DNA of 43,368 nucleotides, from NCBI GenBank assembly GCA_003151975.1, contig PLZD01000068.1, forward strand, positions 77,286-120,653, in the 5' to 3' direction. Source of the stretch: Elusimicrobiota bacterium. Lineage in GTDB: Bacteria > Elusimicrobiota > Elusimicrobia > UBA1565 > UBA9628. Each line of letters opens with the position of its first letter. Position 1 is the stretch's first letter. Position numbers and translations under genes: made by a program. Positions 40,519 through 43,368 of this stretch are shown piece after piece. The notes beneath the pieces were generated by a model. That model had not been told where the DNA came from. It saw only the letters and a program-made list of their open reading frames with translations, and did not search any database.

Positions 40519-40965
40519 ATGGCCAACGAGAAAGAGGCGGCATTCGAGAAGTCGGCTAGGGATTTCGTCAACGCCGCTTTAGGGGGCGCCGAGCCCAGTC
40601 CCAAGAAGGCCGCCGCCGCGATCGCTCAGCAGATCGCGCACGCCGCGCGCGCCTCGAAGGACACCCGCGAGGCCGTGGTCGCCGCCGTGCGCGGCGGCAT
40701 CGGAGCGTCGTTTGTCGCCGGCGTCGATCTGCCCGAGACCTCGGTGCTCACGCTGGAATCGCTTTCCAACATGAGCCTCATGATGCGCGTGAGCCCCGAG
40801 GACCTCATGAGCTGGGTCATGGAAGGCATCGCCAGCATCGCCCCGTCGGCCAGCCCGACGGTGCGCGACGCGATTCAGAACAAGATCGACGAGAAGTACA
40901 TGGGCGCCGGCGAAGTCTTCTACAAGTTCTTCGAGGCCGCCCTCAAGCAGGGCCGGGCTTCTTAG
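40519..40965 (+). CDS. Hypothetical helical protein
   Basis: A 148-residue soluble protein, Ala-rich and mostly helical, with a run of hydrophobic residues in LTLESLSNMSLMMRVSPEDLMSWVMEGIASI that is too broken for a clear membrane helix. No recognised family. The ATG is fixed by the promoter 6 nt upstream (leaderless). It converges on and overlaps by 23 nt the lipoprotein gene on the other strand. The function is unknown. Confidence 0.65.
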   Translation: MANEKEAAFEKSARDFVNAALGGAEPSPKKAAAAIAQQIAHAARASKDTREAVVAAVRGGIGASFVAGVDLPETSVLTLESLSNMSLMMRVSPEDLMSWVMEGIASIAPSASPTVRDAIQNKIDEKYMGAGEVFYKFFEAALKQGRAS

Positions 40966-41713
40966 ACTTCAGCTTTTTGAGCTGCGACTTCAGGTTGTAG
41001 CGCGCATCCTTCACGAGTTCCGCGACGAGCTTCGCTGCCGCCTTTTCCGCGGTCAAGCTGAGCCGCGCCTCGCGGTCCTTGCGCTTCTTCTCCGGCAGCT
41101 GGTCTAGCGCCTCGCGGTTGATGACCGCCATCTCGGAGCCGTGCCAGATCATCTCGCCATCGACCGCGCTGTACATGCGCGCGTCTAGGATGACGGGCGA
41201 GTAGATGTGGTTGAAGACGAAAGTCCCGGACAGCCAGATGGCCGTGCCCTCGAGAATGGAATAGGCCAGGACGACGGCGCCGGCCAGCGGTCCCGCGGGG
41301 CCCGCGACGATGGCGCCCTCCACGGTGCCGCGCACGGCCGAAAATCCAATGTGCTTGATGACCGTCGTGGCCTTGAGCTTGCCGTAGCCGCCGACTTCGA
41401 CCTGGAGCAGGACTTGCGCGTCGAACTGGCGGCCCATCGCCTTGAGCTGGGAGCTCGTGTACGGGACCGTCGAGACGCCAAGCACCGTCGAGACGAGGTC
41501 GAAGTCCTCGCTCTCGCGCAGGCCGTCGGAAATATCCACGGCAAGCTCGCCGCTGACGCGGTTGGGATCCTTGACCTTGACCTTCACGCTGAGAGGAAGA
41601 AGCGCCACGCGCAGCGGCGGATGCGAGGTCAGATCGACGCCGTGCTTTTGCCACGCGGCGCACGCCGAGAGAGCCGCGACGAGCAGCAGCGGCAGGAGGG
41701 CAAACGGCCTCAA
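40943..41713 (-). CDS. Putative lipoprotein
   Basis: A 256-residue protein with a lipoprotein signal: hydrophobic run LLPLLLVAA then LSAC (lipidated Cys18). The body begins PLRVALLPLSVKV and continues with a GNA1162/CsgG-like flavour (DISDGLRESEDFDLVST...), and contains two hydrophobic Gly/Ala stretches (about residues 135-165). It may be related to periplasmic lipoproteins of the TolB-N/CsgG type, but I am not certain. The TTG at 41713 overlaps the exonuclease stop as TTGA, so the two are translationally coupled. The 3' end overlaps the opposite gene. Confidence 0.7.
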   Translation of the reverse strand: MRPFALLPLLLVAALSACAAWQKHGVDLTSHPPLRVALLPLSVKVKVKDPNRVSGELAVDISDGLRESEDFDLVSTVLGVSTVPYTSSQLKAMGRQFDAQVLLQVEVGGYGKLKATTVIKHIGFSAVRGTVEGAIVAGPAGPLAGAVVLAYSILEGTAIWLSGTFVFNHIYSPVILDARMYSAVDGEMIWHGSEMAVINREALDQLPEKKRKDREARLSLTAEKAAAKLVAELVKDARYNLKSQLKKLKSKKPGPA

Positions 41714-42486
41714 GCCAGTTCGATTCCGACCGGGCAGTGGTCCGAGCCCATGACCTCGGGAAGGATAAAGGCGTTCTTGAGGCAGGGGCGAAGATTTTCC
41801 GAGATGTAGAAATAGTCGATGCGCCAGCCGACATTGCGCTCGCGCGCGAAGGACTGCATGTCCCACCACGAATAATGGTTCGGGCCCTTTTCGAACTCCC
41901 GGAAAGTGTCGATGAAGCCGTGCTCGAGGAAGCGGTCCATCCAGTCGCACTCCTTGGGCAAAAAGCCCGAGATCTTGCGGTTCTCTTTGGGACGCGCGAG
42001 GTCGATTTCCTTATGCGCGGTGTTGACGTCGCCGCAGATGACGATCTTGTCGTCGCCGCGCTTGCGGTATTTCTCGAGAACCTTCAGGAAGGCCTCGTAG
42101 AAGTCCATTTTGAATTTGAGGCGGACATCGTCGCGCTTGCCGTTGGGGAAATAGATGTTGAAGAGCGTGAGGTCGTCGTGCTTGGTGATCAGCACGCGGC
42201 CCTCGTTGTCGAACTTGGCCATGGAGAAGCCGCGCTCGACCTTGACGGGCGGGACCTTCGAGAAAGTCGCCACGCCGGAGTAGCCCTTCTTCTCGCCCCA
42301 GTGCCACTCGCCGGTGTAGCCGGGCGGATTTAGAATGTCCGGCGTGAGTTGATCGGGCTGGGCTTTGGTCTCCTGAAGGCAGAGCACGTCGGGGGACTCT
42401 TTCTTGAGCCAATCGGCGAAGCCCTTCTTGTGAACAGCGCGGACGCCGTTGACATTCCAGGAAAGGAATCGAAGCGGCTTCTTCAC
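41710..42486 (-). CDS. xth: Exodeoxyribonuclease III
   Basis: About 258 residues, AP endonuclease/ExoIII family of base-excision repair. Motifs: LRFLSWNVNGVRA (metal Asn), CLQETKA (catalytic Glu), IVICGDVNTAH (Asp and Asn), GWRIDYFYIS and GSDHCPV (catalytic Asp-His). I choose GTG 42486, because TATTAT (42498-42493) ends 6 nt before it and no ribosome-binding site exists; a TTG at 42501 is the other choice. Cytosolic. Followed by a coupled lipoprotein gene, without an obvious functional link. Confidence 0.94.
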   Translation of the reverse strand: MKKPLRFLSWNVNGVRAVHKKGFADWLKKESPDVLCLQETKAQPDQLTPDILNPPGYTGEWHWGEKKGYSGVATFSKVPPVKVERGFSMAKFDNEGRVLITKHDDLTLFNIYFPNGKRDDVRLKFKMDFYEAFLKVLEKYRKRGDDKIVICGDVNTAHKEIDLARPKENRKISGFLPKECDWMDRFLEHGFIDTFREFEKGPNHYSWWDMQSFARERNVGWRIDYFYISENLRPCLKNAFILPEVMGSDHCPVGIELA

Positions 42487-42535
42487 GGCTTCATAATACA
42501 AAATCCCGCGCTTTATCCGCCGCGCGGCAGATAGG

Positions 42536-42781
42536 TTATTTCTTAGCCTTGTCCATGAAGCGAGCAGCGTACTTGCTCACGACGGTTCGGATCATCTGCT
42601 GATATTTTACGCCGTGCTCGCGCGCCTCGCGCTTGAAGAAATCGACGCTGTCCTTGCTCAGCGAGATGGTTATCTTAACGCTTTTCTTCGGGAAGACCAA
42701 CTCGTCGGGAGGGGGCAGGAAATCCGGAACCTCAACCCATCGACCTTTCGGTTCGTCCAAATCAGGATCTCTTTTCTTCAT
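42536..42781 (-). CDS. brnA: BrnA-like antitoxin
   Basis: An 81-residue protein with a ribbon-helix-helix-like C-terminal half: KKSVKITISLSKDSVDFFKREAREHGVKYQQMIRTVVSKYA, the BrnA/CopG antitoxin pattern. It would neutralise BrnT and repress the promoter. Its start lies 20 nt inside the end of the toxin gene, the usual toxin-first order of brnTA. The neighbouring inverted repeat at 43068-43101 is a good operator candidate. Confidence 0.85.
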   Translation of the reverse strand: MKKRDPDLDEPKGRWVEVPDFLPPPDELVFPKKSVKITISLSKDSVDFFKREAREHGVKYQQMIRTVVSKYAARFMDKAKK

Positions 42782-43052
42782 AATATCGCCTCTCTCCCTT
42801 TCTCCAATAGCCGGCTCCGAAGATTCGGACGCGCCCGGCGCGATAAGTAAAGCGCACCGTCAGTATCCCACCTTCAACTTTTCCAACGCACATGAAGCGC
42901 TCTTCCATCTTGCTATGCGCGGGATCTCTGTAATAGCGCCGCTTCTGGTCCTTGAAGACCTCCGTTGCCGTCACGAAATCCACCCCGTGCTTCTGCGCGT
43001 TAAGAAAATCCTTGAAAGCATCCCAGATGAAATCGCCGAAGATGATGTCCAT
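42762..43052 (-). CDS. brnT: BrnT-like ribonuclease toxin
   Basis: A 96-residue protein of the BrnT family, a RelE-fold ribonuclease toxin. Typical pieces are DAFKDFLNAQKHGVDFVTATEVFKD, EERFMCVGKVEGGILTVRFTYRAGRVRIFGAGYWRKGERRYYEE. I start at ATG 43052, where the family's N-terminal F-x-W-D block (FIWDAF) follows; an ATG-like frame extension to 43085 adds 11 unlikely residues and runs into the operator. TAAACT lies 4 nt upstream of the ATG. Confidence 0.85.
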   Translation of the reverse strand: MDIIFGDFIWDAFKDFLNAQKHGVDFVTATEVFKDQKRRYYRDPAHSKMEERFMCVGKVEGGILTVRFTYRAGRVRIFGAGYWRKGERRYYEEKRS

Positions 43053-43067
43053 GAATAGTTTAACATA

Positions 43068-43101
43068 AGTATGTATAATTAGCAATACTTATATACATAC
43101 T
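43068..43101. promoter_or_regulatory. Inverted repeat, candidate brnTA operator
   Basis: AGTATGTATA (43068-43077) is perfectly inverted as TATACATACT (43092-43101), with 14 nt between; a smaller AAGTAT/ATACTT pair is nested. It is AT-rich and lies directly upstream of brnT, where an autorepressing antitoxin would bind. Confidence 0.55.
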
Positions 43102-43201
43102 AATGCCCTCCCTGATGATCTCGGGGCATAAAGGGCCCTAAGAGAATACGATTGAGGGGGTGAAAAAGTTCCACTTCCGGGCTAGGTTTGGGGCGACTGA
43201 T

Positions 43202-43239
43202 ATTTGGATAGGCTGACCGGGATTGTCAGTCTATCCAAA
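43202..43239. repeat. Hairpin formed by inverted repeat arms
   Basis: TTTGGATAGGCTGAC (43203-43217), 7-nt loop, and GTCAGTCTATCCAAA (43225-43239): 14 of 15 pairs, the exception being G.T. The left arm recurs as a direct repeat at 43307-43322. Confidence 0.75.
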
Positions 43240-43259
43240 ATGGTCCCAAAATATTCGGG

Positions 43260-43288
43260 TTGATAAATTATCTTTACGGGGCTACACT
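43260..43288 (+). promoter_or_regulatory. Promoter-like sequence reading out of the window
   Basis: TTGATA (43260-43265), 17-nt spacer, TACACT (43283-43288). Any transcript would begin near 43295 and leave the window. Confidence 0.45.
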
Positions 43289-43306
43289 TTTTAAAGAATT
43301 TCAGGA

Positions 43307-43322
43307 ATTTGGATAGGCTGAC
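43307..43322. repeat. Direct-repeat copy of the 43202 arm
   Basis: ATTTGGATAGGCTGAC, identical to 43202-43217, 105 bp downstream and just after the promoter-like sequence. Confidence 0.75.
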
Positions 43323-43368
43323 AATGCTTAGATATGCAGACCTGCATACTGATATGAACGAGCCAGTC

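Larger units (their letters stand above)
43086..43368. other. Non-coding, AT-richer window end with repeats
   Basis: No convincing gene lies here. It holds the operator arm, a GGGCCC palindrome near 43134, a hairpin and direct repeat (43202-43322), a promoter-like sequence (43260-43288), and a palindrome TATGCAG-AC-CTGCATA at 43333-43348. Base use differs from the GC-rich genes to the left. An ATG at 43354 stays open to the window edge but is too short to judge. Confidence 0.6.

Noticed and set aside
42487-42501. TTG start of exonuclease III at 42501
   Set aside because: The codons between overlap a TATTAT -10, and a GTG lies 6 nt after it where the conserved part begins.
1-43368. tRNA, rRNA, CRISPR arrays or complete insertion sequences
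   Set aside because: I saw no cloverleaf, rRNA-like stretch, spaced direct-repeat array or transposase gene.

Overview
The window is GC-rich, gene-dense bacterial chromosome with short intergenic gaps, many stop/start overlaps and signal peptides typical of a diderm: OmpA-like protein, beta-barrel porin, lipoproteins and Spy-like periplasmic protein. The very long secreted or membrane fusion proteins with low-complexity Pro/Ala/Gln N-termini, and the gene mix, remind me of Elusimicrobiota. That is an impression from protein style, not a proven assignment.

Layout. Bases 1-11126 are housekeeping and accessory genes: the 3' part of ftcD, a YeiH-type transporter, an OmpA-like protein, a methyltransferase, a GH75-like secreted protein, an SGNH hydrolase, GTP-dependent PEP carboxykinase with a small Cys-rich membrane protein, YceI, a bufferin operon (bufA2-bufB-bufC plus a membrane protein), and an OsmC protein. 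Bases 11130-22034 (minus strand) form a phosphate block: pstSCAB-phoU followed by a DUF47 regulator, a PiT transporter and a TSUP transporter, then a porin, then sixA-phoB-phoR. Bases 22154-26884 add polyphosphate kinase, a membrane protein, and a PlcP-type phospholipase C-like phosphoesterase with an MGDG-synthase-like glycosyltransferase, the classic pair for replacing phospholipids by glycolipids. Bases 27014-29761 hold a cyclophilin lipoprotein, a papain-like protein and a Spy-like protein. Bases 29768-38089 (minus) are a tight six-gene operon headed by a roughly 1,228-residue MFS/thymidylate-kinase-like/DUF2252-like fusion, followed by a PPP phosphatase, a second MFS paralogue, a secreted metallophosphatase, a CYTH (triphosphate-tunnel) protein and an EamA permease. 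Bases 38230-42486 hold a HAD phosphatase, dUTPase, a PIG-V-like mannosyltransferase, an unknown protein, a lipoprotein and exonuclease III. The window ends with a BrnT/BrnA toxin-antitoxin pair and an AT-richer, repeat-bearing non-coding end.

How the parts work together. Pho-box-like direct repeats (TGTCAC/T every 11 bp) precede pstS, the porin and the giant fusion gene. At pstS the repeat ends 10 nt from the -10. At the other two it lies exactly 33 bp (three 11-bp turns) further away, with identical spacing in both. This ties uptake (Pst, PiT, porin), sensing (PhoBR, PhoU, perhaps SixA) and the unknown six-gene operon into one phosphate-starvation response. Storage (Ppk) and lipid remodelling (PlcP/glycosyltransferase) join by position, and ppk also by a degenerate site. 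The operon of the fusion protein is the best candidate for a previously undescribed system.

A second genome-wide-looking trait is leaderless transcription: about a dozen genes without a Shine-Dalgarno sequence have a -10-like hexamer only 5-8 nt before the start codon.
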